The notes beneath the pieces are model-generated. The model saw only the letters and a program-made list of their open reading frames with translations, did no database searches and was not told where the DNA came from. Made by a program: the position numbers and the translations under genes. Below are positions 22,978 through 34,594 of a DNA stretch of 64,000 nt, piece by piece (position 1 is the stretch's first letter; the number at the start of each line of letters is the position of its first letter). This DNA comes from Isoetes taiwanensis (taxonomy: Eukaryota; Streptophyta; Lycopodiopsida; Isoetales; Isoetaceae), in contig JAJEKV010000003.1 in NCBI GenBank assembly GCA_021234155.1, forward strand, positions 30,177,166 to 30,241,165, in the 5' to 3' direction.

Positions 22978-23400
22978 GGGTTTACGTTTCTTCTACCATA
23001 TCCTAGTCAGAATTGACCAGGATCTTGCACAATGTCATCACGTAGAGGTTAGGGTGTTGAGGCCAGAAGATGGACCCTTAGAACCTTTCGAAAGCAGCTC
23101 ACCCACTTCGGAACTGTGAACTGGCTCTTCCAATGGATTCAAAATGTCGACATTACCTTGGGGACCAAGTTTCACAGGCAGAAGACCACCCCTTCTTCAA
23201 GAAGCGCCAAAGTAACTCATGTCCAACACGTTCGTAGTCAATTGGCCTAGGAGGTGGCTGTGGATTAATGCCATGTCGCACGTTTATTTTTCTTTCGTTG
23301 CAAAAATTGCCCATGTAACTTGGTCTCTAGGGTAATTTCGGCATTCTAGACGACATGCGAAGTCGAATATCAATTCCTGAACGCCTGGGAAGCACATCTT
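22978..23400. repeat. Repeat segment X, copy 2
   Basis: Diverged copy of 20842-21320, again directly after a GGGTTTACG-bounded unit. This implies that unit plus X was duplicated together. Confidence 0.75.
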
Positions 23401-24340
23401 TTGTAAATATGCTCCTAAGACATTGTCAAAAATAAGTTGATTTGCTTATTTGCAGGCTGGAGATCATTACATGTTGATACTCCATCCATTACGGCATTCA
23501 AAATGGTCTATAAAAATGTTTATTTGACCACGTTGCACATAGCTAACACAAATACATTAGGTTGAAGCATGTTTTCACATAACAGAATTTGTTGCACACC
23601 TATGATTAAGGTGCCTAAATAAACATTTTTCTCATGTCTGTTTTTACAAGAACTGAATGAGCTTTCCCTGAGCATATATTTGATAGTTCATGAAGAAAAT
23701 GCCATTCTTTATGGACTTTTTTGTAACATTTAAGGTTGTGGCTTTGTTTCTTGATATGCTATTGAATGGGGCAATCTGCAAAGGTCTTTGTTAGAATGAC
23801 CAGAACAACTTGTTTTGGATTACTAAACAACCAGTTTTAAAGTCTAGGCATGCAACATTCATGCAAATAAATTCTGCAAGCAAAATTTATCCTACAAGAT
23901 AATGAAAAGTATGAAAAAAAATGCATCATTATCAAAAGTCAATTGTTAAATTATCTGCACCTAGCAGGCTTAATTTGATAGTCACAAGATGAATTGTTTT
24001 TCAAACTTAACTAGTCAATATAACAATAACTCTAAAGTATTTATTGTGCGCTAGCTTGCAATGAACATGTACATATATACAACCTATTATAATTATACCC
24101 ATTAAAAAGCTGAACAAGACATTTCTAAAACTTTGACAACTTGAAGAAAATAAATCTGACCAATTCTAGCTTTTTTAATACAAAACAATACTTTGCCAAA
24201 ACCATCTGGTATGCCTTTTGCTAGTTCTATATTATTAGAATTACCGGGAATTTTTGTGGCTTGGAGTTTCGGATGATTGGGGGCATTTATTCCTAACTTT
24301 TCAGGCATTTTTGCATGGTCCTAAGTTACTTATGAACATT
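23401..24340. other. AT-rich noncoding sequence
   Basis: No gene or repeat recognised apart from scattered A/T runs. Confidence 0.4.
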
Positions 24341-24925
24341 CGGGATGTTGTTGTTTTCATGCGAGTCGTTGTGCAAGAATGTCATCGATTCGCGTAGCGG
24401 ATTGAGATTCTTGCACAAGACGAGCATGCATGCATTGCATGCGTCGCATGCATGCATCGCATGCATTTGTAGGCCGTTCATTAGGTTGGGGGATCGCTAT
24501 TTATTGCAGAGTTCTTCATCGACGTTTCATCGGCGCTTTCTCATATCTCAGCAGTATCCATGGCTTCTATTCTTTGATCTCATGCAGAGGAGGGGCTTCT
24601 TCTTGCATGAGCTACTCTTTCTTGACCATTCATATCCTTTCTAACCTCTTCTACCTTTGCCCTTTTGTCTGGCATAGGACAATCTTCAACTTTTCTCCTC
24701 GGATCTAGTATTTGAAGTTCTCTGGTATCGGGATGTTGTTTTCATGCGAGTCGCAGTGCAAGAATGTCATCGATTCGCGTAGCAGATCGAGATTCTTGCA
24801 CAAGACGAGCATGCATGCATTGCATGCATTTTTAGGCCGTTCATCAGGTTGGGGGATCGCTATTTATTGCAGAGTTCTTCATCGACGTTTCATCGGCGCT
24901 TTCTCATCTCTCAGCAGTATCCATG
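24341..24925. repeat. Direct duplication (about 388-bp offset) with RY-motif clusters
   Basis: 24341-24564 and 24729-24925 share CGGGATGTTGTT, CATGCGAGTCG, GATTCTTGCACAAGACGAGC, a run of CATGCATG strings, GGGGGATCGCTATTTATTGC and TTCATCGACGTTTCATCGGC. The run of CATGCATG (RY elements) is longer in the first copy (24425-24468). CTATTTATTGC is TATA-like. Possibly a duplicated promoter or leader; no gene product can be assigned. Confidence 0.8.
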
Positions 24926-24982
24926 GCTCCCACCCTTTCCCCCTTAAAATTGTTATTTATATGTTCATATTTGTTATAATTG

Positions 24983-25063
24983 TCGCGTGGCACGCGTGAC
25001 CAGCCCCTCGCTTGTAAATGTTGTTTCTTGTCGCGTGGTACGCGTGACCAATCCCTCGCTTTT
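24983..25063. repeat. Two-unit tandem repeat containing ACGCGTGACCA
   Basis: TCGCGTGGCACGCGTGACCA at 24983 is repeated as TCGCGTGGTACGCGTGACCA at 25030, each followed by (G/A)(C/T)CCCTCGCTT. Confidence 0.85.
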
Positions 25064-25213
25064 CGATGTTTTTTCGCTATTGGTTTTTCTGTTGGTGATG
25101 TGCAGGTCCAGGGGTGATACGCGACTTCGGTATTCTCTGTGGAGCGTGGGTTTTTTTGTGGGAACGTTTAGCAGTCCTGCATTGTCCAAGCCCCTTGTCG
25201 AGATTTTATCGCT

Positions 25214-25258
25214 AGGGTTTTTCCTCGAAAACCCGAAAGGGCGGGGTTTTTTAATCCC
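25214..25258 (+). repeat. 45-bp conserved block, inverted partner of 11669-11713
   Basis: AGGGTTTTTCCTCGAAAACC... with two mismatches to the complement of 11669-11713. A CAG/GTACAC donor-like site follows 20 bp later, so this could be a leader exon or LTR edge shared by two elements. Confidence 0.88.
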
Positions 25259-25994
25259 GACGATAAGCTCTCGGCAGGTACACTAGCCAACATCTGTAGC
25301 ACACAATTTTATTTGGGGTCCAGGTGTTATAACTGGATATTCCCTATGTTTTTCATTTTTTGGGTAGCCTGTGATGTGCAGCTACCCACCCTATACCATT
25401 GTAGAAAAAACTGCTGAGATGAATGAAAAGCTTATCTATTGGCCGGTTTTTGTGTTCTTTGCGAGTCCCTTCCCAGAATGCTTAATGTTGAGCCATTTGA
25501 GAGAACGTGATTGATATCCATCTTCTTCTTAATAACTATATAAGACCTTGATGTCCGTCTTCTTCATAACTTACTGTTTACTTTGCTACCATCATTTATT
25601 GAGGACTACTGGCTGGTTTTTCCTTCCCTCTTCTAAAAAAGAGACACATTATGATTGTGTAACTAACTTGGTACCCCACCACGTTGTCATCTCAATTTAA
25701 CTATTTTCTATACTTTTATAAGCTTCATGCATTACTTAAATGCACAAATGTGCGGCAATGCTGCCTATAGATCACTGTTTCCAACAAACGAACACCATGA
25801 AGCACTTATTACTTCAGAAGGGAGTTGTCACACATTACAGGATGAAATGTCACCTTATAGATCATGACACATGGCCTTATGGAGGGGAATGACTGGCAAG
25901 CCCTTATGTTGGGGCCCAATACTCAAAGGGGATCTGATTACATTGCGGTAACCATTTTGTCTTCATTTTTCTCTAATTTAGGTGCATGTATGAT

Positions 25995-26028
<34 letters not shown>

Positions 26029-27051
26029 CGACACTTTTTAACTTCTACAGGATGAAATCCATAGCATTTTGAATCTGTAAGGAGGGCACGGGTCATTTAA
26101 TTTGAGCTATCGCTAAAGAACATCTATACTTAATGAAAATTTTCTAGAATGGACACCTTGGCAGATTTGTTTGTTACCTTGTCTGATTCCCGCTTTCCTT
26201 GAATGGCGATGCCATTTCTAACCATTGGCTTCAGCTCTGAACCGCCCTTTTCCCTCCATTTCTTCATGTTTACTTGGTTTGAAGGAGCTCCAAATCAAGC
26301 CATCGATGCAGAATCACTGAGCTAGCAGAAATCTATCCTTTTTTTCTTCTGCATGCAGGATCAGCTTACTTGGAGCAGTTCTTGGCGGGATGATTCAAAC
26401 CTGCATGCATACTATAAAAGGTCAGGAGACTCGCCACACATCACAGCAGTGCTTTGTTCATCATTCTTTCTTGTGTTTTGCATCCTTTGCCTTCAATCTA
26501 TTCACATAGCAGACATTTTTTTATGATCTTCTGGTCATTATGCTTTTTGGCTTTCCTTTTCTCTTCCTTCTTCTGCTCTATTGATCCAGAGAAGTACTAA
26601 GGCATCGAATAGAAATTTATTGCACCAGACATTTTTGATGATCTTCTTGGCAAGGAGAAAGGGTAAGGGCTAGGCTAGATTATAGTTTTTTGTGATTATG
26701 CTTTGTGATTATGCTTTTACTTCTCTTGCTCATTCTGCTTTGTTGATTCAGTTTGCATTGGACTGGAGAAAACTAGTGGAATGCTTGAGTGAATAGAGGT
26801 ATGTAATCATGAATTTTTCCATTCATATCAGCTATTTTACTTGTAATTTTATATTCTTTTAAAAGATTAGATATTTTAACATTCTTTTGAAGCTTAGATA
26901 ATCTATTTTACATTTTTTTGAAGCTAGATAATTTAATGCCATTTATCATTTGGCAGGGCTATAAACTTGTATGTTGGTTCATTTGCCATTCTACTCTTTT
27001 ATATTACTTATGTCTTTAGCTTTCTGATCACTATTCAGCCTACCTTCAACC
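25259..27051. other. Noncoding sequence with a 30-bp poly(A)
   Basis: The poly(A) tract is at 25997-26026. No clear retroposed gene precedes it. The last 250 bp before 27052 are T-rich and may be 5' untranslated or intron sequence of the pogo-like gene (TTTGGCAG acceptor-like at about 26950). Confidence 0.45.
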
Positions 27052-27865
27052 ATGAATCTAAGAAGAAATAGAACTACTGCTCCTCCTCCAAACAATGCCA
27101 CTCCTGCCAATCCTAAAATTTCTGAAGCCAATGACCATAGACCATCTAAAAGATTCTTAACTAGAAAGCCTTTACCTCCTGGAATTGGCAAGAAAGTAGT
27201 GAGGAAAGCAGCCAGAGGTGGATGGAAGAAGGAACATATGCAGCAGGCTATTGATGTAGTTGAGGATGGTCTAATGAGTATTAAAGCATCTGCTAGGCAT
27301 TATGGCATTCCTCAATAGACGATAAAAACAATTCTATTCTATTCTATTCTATTCTTAAGGAATCATATTTATGGTATTAGTAAGGAAAAATTGGGCAACA
27401 TTCCTAGGGGACTAATTTTAGAGGAGGAAAATGTTCTTTTCAAGTGGGCTTTTGATGTTGCTGATGAAGCCAGGCCAATTACCCTAGAGATGATGAGGCA
27501 AAGAGTAGCTCAAATGACTATCAACAGAGTTACGTGTTTCAAGAATGGTTTGCCAGCTAAGAAGTGGTGGTTTAGCTTTAAAAAAAGGCATCCTAAAATT
27601 AGTCTTAGATCAGCTCAATGTATGCAAATCAGTAGGATGAAAGCCATGACCACAAAGAATATTTAAAACTTTTACAGTACATTGAGAGAAATATATGAGA
27701 AATTGGAACTTGACCCTTCTAGGATCTGGAATGCTGACGAAACAGGGGTGCGGGCTGGAATTAGAACAGGTATGAGAGTGTTAGCAAGAAAGAGAACGAA
27801 AAGTGTTAGGGAAACTATTCCAAATAATAGAGAATGGATGACGGTCTTATGATGTGTCAATGCTA
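27052..27865 (+). pseudogene. pogo-like (Tc1/mariner) transposase, 5' part of a gene split by 30 kb
   Basis: The N-terminal part has GGWKKEHMQQAIDVVEDG, SIKASARHYGIPQ (HTH of the psq/CENP-B type), then an in-frame stop and a five-fold TTCTA expansion (27331-27352) that shifts frame. The following frames give RPITLEMMRQRVAQ, NGLPAKKWWFSFKKRHP and, after a stop at 27664, RIWNADETGVRAG, the first catalytic Asp of the DDD triad, and NNREWMTVL. Each block aligns in order with the nearly complete copy at 58716-60772. Coding similarity stops at about 27865 (CVNAT) and resumes at about 57805. This copy is dead. Confidence 0.88.
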
Positions 27866-29014
27866 CAGATTTCAATCAACACCATATAGTATTCCGCTTG
27901 AAATCTTATAGTATTTTGTGAATCTTGTTATACAGTATAACAAATTTTGTACTTGCATACCCCACAAACGAGGAACTTTACGTACGGTGTAGATTAAGGA
28001 ATAAGGGGTGAATATGCCTATCCAACAGCTCTCGTTGCCCTACGTCACCCCCCTGTGAATATGCACCCAAACCAAAGGGGGTTTAAGGGGGGTTTAATTT
28101 AAATGTGTTGGACCCAATGGTTGTGTTAATTAATGTCAATGGTAGTTATGTGTTGGTTGTTAATGTCAATGGTTGTTATGTGTTGGGGGATTTAATTTTT
28201 ATATGTTGGATGTTAATGGTTTGTGTTGCAAAAAAACTTTTTTGGCCCCTTCGGGGCCTTAGGGCCCGGGGGTTTCACCTAGATTATGGGGTATGAAACA
28301 TGTGAGTGCACCAAATGGGTTTTTTTATTGCCTCTCTGGTACCGTATACGTAAGAAAAATATAAGGTTTTTATAGTTTGAATGTCGTACGGATACCAGAG
28401 GGAGTATGGTTGTGCAAGTGTTCGATTCGTATTCATACTGTAAGGGTCCATCATTTTTTTGTGAGCTTCTACTGTTGGGGATTCTGTAATAATATGATAT
28501 GACTACGATAATATATGTTATATATATAAAATAATAGAGATAGCGTATATGTATAGAAGGGGTTGTCAAGTAAAAGTGTTTTGGGCGAGTAATTATATGA
28601 TATGGGCTGCATTCTTTTACAAATAATGTAATCGTATACAAAGGGTTTTTCATATGGAACTGTCGTATACAATGGGTTTTTTGGCAACCTAAGGAACGCA
28701 CATGGCATATATACCTATAATAGAGGTGAATCCCCCGGCCTTAGGGACGTCACCCCGGGTGTGACAAAAATTTTAGAATTCAAACCAGAAAGAAACTAGA
28801 ATTCATTTGAGGCTTTCATCACCTGTAGCTTTTGAATTTGATCACAATAAAACAAATAGAACATAAGTAAAAGTTACCATAAAGATAGAGCAGATTGATC
28901 CCATTATTCTGAAAGTCATAAAGTTTGCAATACCCATACACAAACATTTCAACTGGAATTTAATAGCAGCCTTTGGCCTCCATGGATTCTTGTGGTGAGA
29001 AACCAAAGTGGGAA
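27866..29014. other. Left part of an insertion of unknown class inside the pogo-like gene
   Basis: The interrupting DNA runs 27866 to about 57804 and, without element E, is about 2.2 kb. This left part has tandem-like TTAATGTCAATGGT(A/T)GTTATG phrases (28130-28190) and a GC-rich hairpin GGCCCCTTCGGGGCC (28238-28252). I find no clear terminal repeat or target duplication for it. Confidence 0.55.
28738..29014. repeat. Tandem unit U, copy 1, left half (split by element E)
   Basis: CCTTAGGGACGTCACC... to CCAAAGTGGGAA matches 56843-57141 almost base for base. The rest of this copy lies at 56784-56843, on the far side of element E. Confidence 0.93.
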
Positions 29015-29035
29015 GGGTAGAAGCATGAAAGGGTG
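29015..29035 (+). repeat. Terminal inverted repeat of element E, left
   Basis: 21-bp perfect arm, partner 56763-56783. Confidence 0.93.
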
Positions 29036-29323
29036 GGCAAAAAAAGTGCCCGTATTTTACATTTACAAATTCAAAATGTAAGGAAATCCCTCCCCCCAGA
29101 AATTATTATTTTTGGAATGAATCATTAATAGGGCAAATAATTTTGAACTCTCCTCCCGCGCTCTGTTCAACCTTCCTCCCGCTCGAACCTCCATAGCCGA
29201 AAGCTTGACATCCATATTCGAACCTCCATAGCCGAAAGCTTGACATCCATCCATAGCCAAGATCAGGACCTCCATAGCCAAAAGCTTGCATTTTCAGAGA
29301 GCTGAAGCACCAGGGAAGAGATC

Positions 29324-30506
29324 ATGACGAAACAGCTTGGAACAAAGACATCTCCAAGGAAATCTCCTCGCAACAAACCTGTAAAGCCCATGCCAAGGTC
29401 TCCCACTAGAACTGCCGCCCGAAAACTCAAGAGTGGGTCTTCTTCAGATCGGGAGGTCTTGCCTTGCTCGAAGTTTGACAAGGTAAGCATCGAGGCGACT
29501 TAGGAGCAACAATTTTGATAGCATGTTTCCAGGGCTAGTGCAAATAGTGCAGGATGTTTGGGGTTCTAAAGCCCCTGCTGTTAGGGGTTATCAAGAGTGC
29601 AGGATTAAGCCTGGTTGGATGGCAGATTTTTTTTCTGTGTATGAGCACGTTTTTTGTAGGAGGGACATTGCAAATCATCACATTCCATTGTATTTTGCCC
29701 GAGCATATGCACTTCATTACAAAGGAGTACGCATTGATTGGGATGAGGTGAAAGCAAGTGCAAGTCTTCATTCAAAAGGCTCTCAAAAAGAATCTGACCT
29801 GACAGAATTAGCTACAGTAAAGTCTTCCAATGTTAAAGCTATTAAATGTATGCCTCAGGTAGAATTGGGGCAGCAGTTGGAAATGATGAAAAGGTGGAGG
29901 AAAACAAGAGCATTAGATTCTGCCTCCATGCTTGATGAAATACAGACTTTAAAAGAGAAAAGGAAAACAATGGAAATTGAACTGTTGAAGCATGAGAGTG
30001 ATAAGAGCTTCTTGACAAGACTTGTGCAGAGTAAAGATGCAAAAATATGTGAGCAGTTCAGCATTATGGCAGGTTTAAAAGCAAGCGGGAAGCCAACTGA
30101 TGTGCAAATGGCTTTGGCATCCCATTTAGAGGAGGAGAAATCAAGTAATATTGCTGACTTAGATGCTCTAATGATTCCCATTGATTGTTTAAAGGCTGAT
30201 TTGCAAGAATTAGAAGCTGCCATTGAAAAAATCAGCAAGGATTTGGAAGTTAATTCCAACTGTGAGAATAGAATAAAGGAGATGACTAAGCATTTGGAAA
30301 GAGCGGACCCCGATAGGCCTGCAGCCCGCCCCATACTCGCAAAGAAGATCGAAAGCGCTTCATTCTCACATATAAGCAATACTTGCAGCAAATGCAATGA
30401 TTGCCTTGACTTCGACCATGGTGGTAATATCTCCACTTTGTGGTCATACATATTGTCTATTTTGTCTTATATTCGTGGTTTCAACGACGAATACATGTGT
30501 ACATGA
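29324..30506 (+). CDS. Accessory protein of the GGGT-ended family, element E copy
   Basis: A first exon-like frame from ATG 29324 encodes a basic start (KTSPRKSPRNKPVKPMPRS) and ends at a GTAAGC donor at 29483. The main frame opens by 29523 and runs to 30506. It holds the conserved domain (VQDVWG, KPGWMADF, YEHVFCRRD, HIPLYFARAYALHY, IDWDEVK), then about 180 residues of strongly heptad-like coiled coil. The last part has CSKCNDC, a possible half of a zinc finger, before a stop. Exact joining of the two exons is unclear because the phases do not meet at the obvious acceptor (29531-29532). Compared with A it has the full coiled coil; compared with C it lacks a recognisable RING-H2. Role unknown; probably DNA- or transposase-associated. 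Confidence 0.75.
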
Positions 30507-31158
30507 TTGTTCATGGTCCGAGGACTGCGACAATCGCTTTTAGGAATCCCTTCCAAGGTACATCTATTTCTATTTTGATTACATAATTAGTTTGAGTGTA
30601 CTTAGATGTAGTTAGTTTCCATCATGTACATAACTCAGATTAACATTTGATTTGGCGTGGTTTTGTCTTTCTTGTAAAGAGGAAATGTATTTGCTTCATG
30701 CTTTACATTTACATGTGCCATGAAGTGCTTTTCCGAATTCCTTTACGGTGGTGTATTAATAGGGTGTATTGCATTGATCGTATTTTGCATTTACATGTGA
30801 TCGGAAATGCATATGAATTTGGTATTTGACTTTCCTTTACATTCAATGCTGAATGATGTATTTGATAGGGTGTATTGATAAAATATTTTGTTCTGAAATA
30901 CATTTGAATTTAGTATTTGGTTTTCCTTTACATTGTGATAGCTATGTACACTAATGTACTTCTATTTTGTCGTTACATTATCGGAAGAAAGTTTGCCCAG
31001 TAGTAAAACCTACTTGCATGTAATTAACATTTGTTCTGTTTTGATTTGTATCTGATTGTTTTTTCTTCAGATTTTGCTTCTATCTACTCTACATCTTCCC
31101 TTGATTCTGAATCAAGTGTTTACATTTCTTATTGACACCCAATTGTGTCAATGCAGAC
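30507..31158. other. Intergenic or intronic sequence in element E with GTACAT motifs
   Basis: No gene. Repeated TGTAC(A/T)T and TTTACATGTG strings occur at about 30558, 30597, 30624, 30709, 30790, 30945 and 30955, like the clusters in the transposase introns of A and E. Confidence 0.5.
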
Positions 31159-33255
31159 ATGGGTAGTATCAAGAAAGGAAGAAGTAAAACTGCAGGTAAA
31201 CTAAACAATTCATGTTTCGTGCACTATGCTTAAGTTCGATTATAGCAAAATTTCATGTTGTAGGTGAAAAGAAGAATGTTATTGAGATGGGGTTGCATTT
31301 ACCATTCTCAGACATCCCAATTGCTGAACCTGGCACAAAAGATGCTGCTGCTATCGATGTTGGAAGTCCATCCACATCTACATCACCTTTGAGAATTGCA
31401 ACAACTCATAAGCAATCGGTCAAGAGGATTTGGAGACGAGGGGTATGTGGAAGGTAGGGTGATGACATTCTGATTACATTAACATTGCATCTGTTGTAGT
31501 TAGAGTTCACTAATGTTCAATATTTTGCGCCAGAGGTTGTTTTCCAAAAAGAGATCCCACCGTTGAAGCCGAAATGCTATTATTGGAGCAACTAGTCGAA
31601 AGCCCGTAAAGTAATTCTCTCTCCTTTCGTGGTTTCTTTTTTTTTTTTTTTTTGTATTTTGAAACTTACGTTGACGTGTTTACAGATAAAATTACTGAAG
31701 ATGTTGGTGACGACATTGAAAACAGTCCTGAAGCTGTTGTTTTTCAAGTTGAGGAAAAGGCTTGTTCTTTGGCAGGTACGTGTTTCTTTTTTTGTCTTGC
31801 TTTCAAAACATTAGAATGAAGCACTTTCTTGTCTTCGAGACTTGCGGACGATTCAAAGGAGCTAGATGATGTTGAAGAAGCCTTGAGATTGCAGCCAAGG
31901 CAACGACTAAATTTATGGTCAAAGCTGATGCCAAAACAGCTGGAAAAAAGAGAGTGCAAACCAGAGCAGGGACATCCGCTGCAAAATGGTAATTGCTAGC
32001 TTACATTGACTTACTTATACTTCAGTAGCTTATTATATTTTACTCGCTTTTGCGTGTCTAAACCATTTGGAAACAGAGATTGGAAGGTATCAATTTATGC
32101 TTTATTGTCATGGATCAATTGTTAATATGACACTAACATTGACTTAATTATACTTCAAGAGTTTATTATATTCTACTCGCTTTTGCGTGTCTAAACCATT
32201 GGAAACAGATTGGAAGGTATCAATTTATGCTTTATTGTCATGGATCAATTGTTAATATGACACTAACATCTTGGATCCGACAAATGTAAATGATGACAAG
32301 GATAAACTTATGGAATTCACGCCATTCACGCCATTCAAGAACCGTCGTCCGTCGGCCGAAATGAAAGTGGTTGCATCCGACATAGCAATTTTTATGTGCA
32401 ACTAACTCTAAAATGAGTAGCCGCTTAGTGGATCTTTATGGCAGGTAATAACTTGGTTGTAACCGAGCTGTATTTGTTGCTATTCCTTGTCTCTAATGTT
32501 AATCTTAATCTAATCCAGGTGCTTGTATGAGACATTGCCTTTCGAAAGTGGAAGAGCAAAATCTTTTTTATCCCGCTACAACTATATAAGGTTTAGAGAA
32601 GCTACCAGCAGCAAAAGAAAGGGTGAATCAGTTGAAGGATCACTGAATGTCATTGAAATAGTGAAATCAGGGATGAAGGGGATTGTGGTAGCTAAATGCC
32701 ATCATATCCTTGCACCTATCCTTGAGAATGACCATTTTGTGTTTGGCCGCTTTTACGCCGCACCATTTGATTCCAAGATCCTACCGCACTGTGAATTCAC
32801 GCCTTGAATCCTCTTACGGGTTATCGACGAACGAGAAAGCAATCAAAGGGTATGTAATACTTTTAAGTTGTTGCTTTGCTTTTCTTCGCTAATTCGGTCT
32901 GCTAAATTTCGTGATATGTAGGCTGCACACACAAATGTTAACCACATCGATCGGTCAAGTATCTAGAGGCGTCGATTTCATGAAGAGAAATAATGTTAAT
33001 CGGATTCAGCAAGTAGAGGTGCCACAGCAGCCCGATTTAACATCATGTGGGTTGTATGTGATGGGATTTATGCACAAATATATTGAAGCTCTTGTCTCTG
33101 GTAGAGATATGGAAGTAAGTTGTATGCCTTCCCTTGTATGTACTGCATCTCATGTTCCTTTAAATATTTCTAACCTTATTTATGGATGTCACAGATTACA
33201 TCTAAATGGTTCTCTCATGAATACGCCCTGTCACGACGACAATTTCTGGGTCTAA
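31159..33255 (+). pseudogene. Ulp1-like (C48) cysteine protease gene carried by element E
   Basis: C48 proteases remove SUMO or related modifiers. A series of short exon-like frames (MGSIKKGRSKTAG at 31158, EKKNVIEMGLHLPF at 31265, ITEDVGDDIENSPEAVVFQV near 31690, DDSKELDDVEEAL near 31852) leads to the catalytic region. 32523-32807 has PILENDHFVFGRFY with the presumed catalytic His and a DSKIL block. After a stop and frame change and an intron, 32911-33120 has RIQQVEVPQQPDLTSCGLYV with the oxyanion Gln and catalytic Cys, then MGFMHKYIEAL. Order and spacing His-Gln-Cys fit C48. A stop at 32806 and shifted frames suggest decay, though unresolved introns could explain part. Not seen in elements A or C. 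Confidence 0.65.
32003..32270. repeat. Tandem duplication, about 132-bp period, in an intron of the protease gene
   Basis: The stretch with TATTTTACTCGCTTTTGCG, TCTAAACCATTTGGAAACAG and CATGGATCAATTGTTAATATG occurs twice in direct succession with minor indels. Confidence 0.88.
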
Positions 33256-33658
33256 GCACAATGGTGGGGGACACTTTTTATGTCGGCGACATATGGTGCT
33301 GATGCTATGCTTTAAAAACTATTTTCTTTGTATTTTGAAAAAATATTTTATTTTATTTTTTTGATATTTTTCTCTAACACGCATTTATGTTACGCCTTAG
33401 AATATAAAATTTCAGCCCAAACGGACTTCTAAAAAAAAAGATAAAAATAAAAAAAGATTCATTAGGGGGGTGCTGGTGCTATGCTTGGATTTCGCGAAAA
33501 TGCCCCCCAGCTACGTGCGTTTACCCTTCTAATAGATGCTTTGGTCATGCATTGTGATGCCAATCCGAAAGAACGTATCAGCCAGCAGTCCTCTGATTTC
33601 TGAGCTGATCATGAGTCTGAGTATCTGATTTTGCAAGATGAACTATGTAACAGGCTTA
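33256..33658. other. Noncoding sequence in element E
   Basis: No gene. Contains GGTGCT(G/-)GTGCTATGCTT-like phrases at about 33295 and 33473. Confidence 0.4.
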
Positions 33659-33990
33659 TATATATCTTTTGTTTGTGGTGTGTGGTGGGATGTGCTCGTT
33701 CTGGTGAATATGATAGTTGGTGTATGGTCTATGGTGTATGGTGTGTGGTGAATGGTGTGGTGTGTGGTGGGGTGTGTGGTGGGGTGTGTGGTGAATGGTG
33801 TGGTGTGTGGTGGGATGTGCTGGCTCGGGTGAATATGATAGTTGGTGTATGGTCTATGGTGTATGGTGTGTGGTGAATGGTGTGGTGTGTGGTGGGGTGT
33901 GTGTGGTGAATGGTGTGGTGTGTGGTGGGATGTGCTCGTTCTGGTGAATATGATAGTGTGGGGCATGGTATGGTGCATGGTTTGGTGTGG
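33659..33990. repeat. GTGTGGTG low-complexity array with about 115-127-bp higher-order repeat
   Basis: GTGTGGTGGGATGTGCT followed by GGTGAATATGATAGT recurs at about 33683, 33810 and 33924, separated by GTGTGGTG/TATGGT runs. Strong strand asymmetry (almost no C on +). Reverse frames give His/Thr/Pro-rich shadows. Confidence 0.92.
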
Positions 33991-34594
33991 TATACACACC
34001 CTAACACAATTAGTGTTCATTTCATGCGATGGTATTGTTCAAGAGGTTTCTGGACCAACATCCAGAAAATTTTTTGGCAGATGCTTCAGATGCTTCAAGA
34101 TGCATTTAAAGAAAAATACTCTGAACATATTTTCCTATTGGCTGTTGGTTACCATATTTTGTTAGTGTGCAGATCATAAATTCTGCACCTTGAAATTCCT
34201 TGTTGGCTTTAATGTTTGTTTTGGTATACTATTTCAGTAATTGTACTTTGCATTTTATAATTAATGACAAAAACTGTCATTAACTTGAGTTGCACCAAAA
34301 CTTGAGTTGCAAACTAAGTACCAAACATGTTTCTTATATCTATACGTAAAAGGATAGAAATAGTTCGGTTAACTAAAAGAACAATTGGAAACTCGAGAAC
34401 AAGTTAAAGCAAAAAAAATAGTCACAACAGCTGTAGAGAAGAGGAGTTCTGTCATTAATGAAAAAGCTTTACAAAAAATGGAGTCACAAGGACTATTGCT
34501 TCTGTATTTAATTAAAAAGCTTTACAAAGAATAGTCACAAGGACTATTACCAAAAAAATTGAAACCAGGGATTACAAAAAACAAGGCTTGATCT

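Noticed and set aside
25997-26026. Retroposed mRNA (processed pseudogene) signalled by poly(A)
   Set aside because: No coding similarity and no flanking target duplication seen.
28105-28296. Short Val/Asn-rich open frame
   Set aside because: Formed by repeated TTAATGTCAATGG phrases; no protein resemblance.
33643-34020. His/Thr/Pro-rich reverse frames
   Set aside because: Shadows of the GTGTGGTG repeat.
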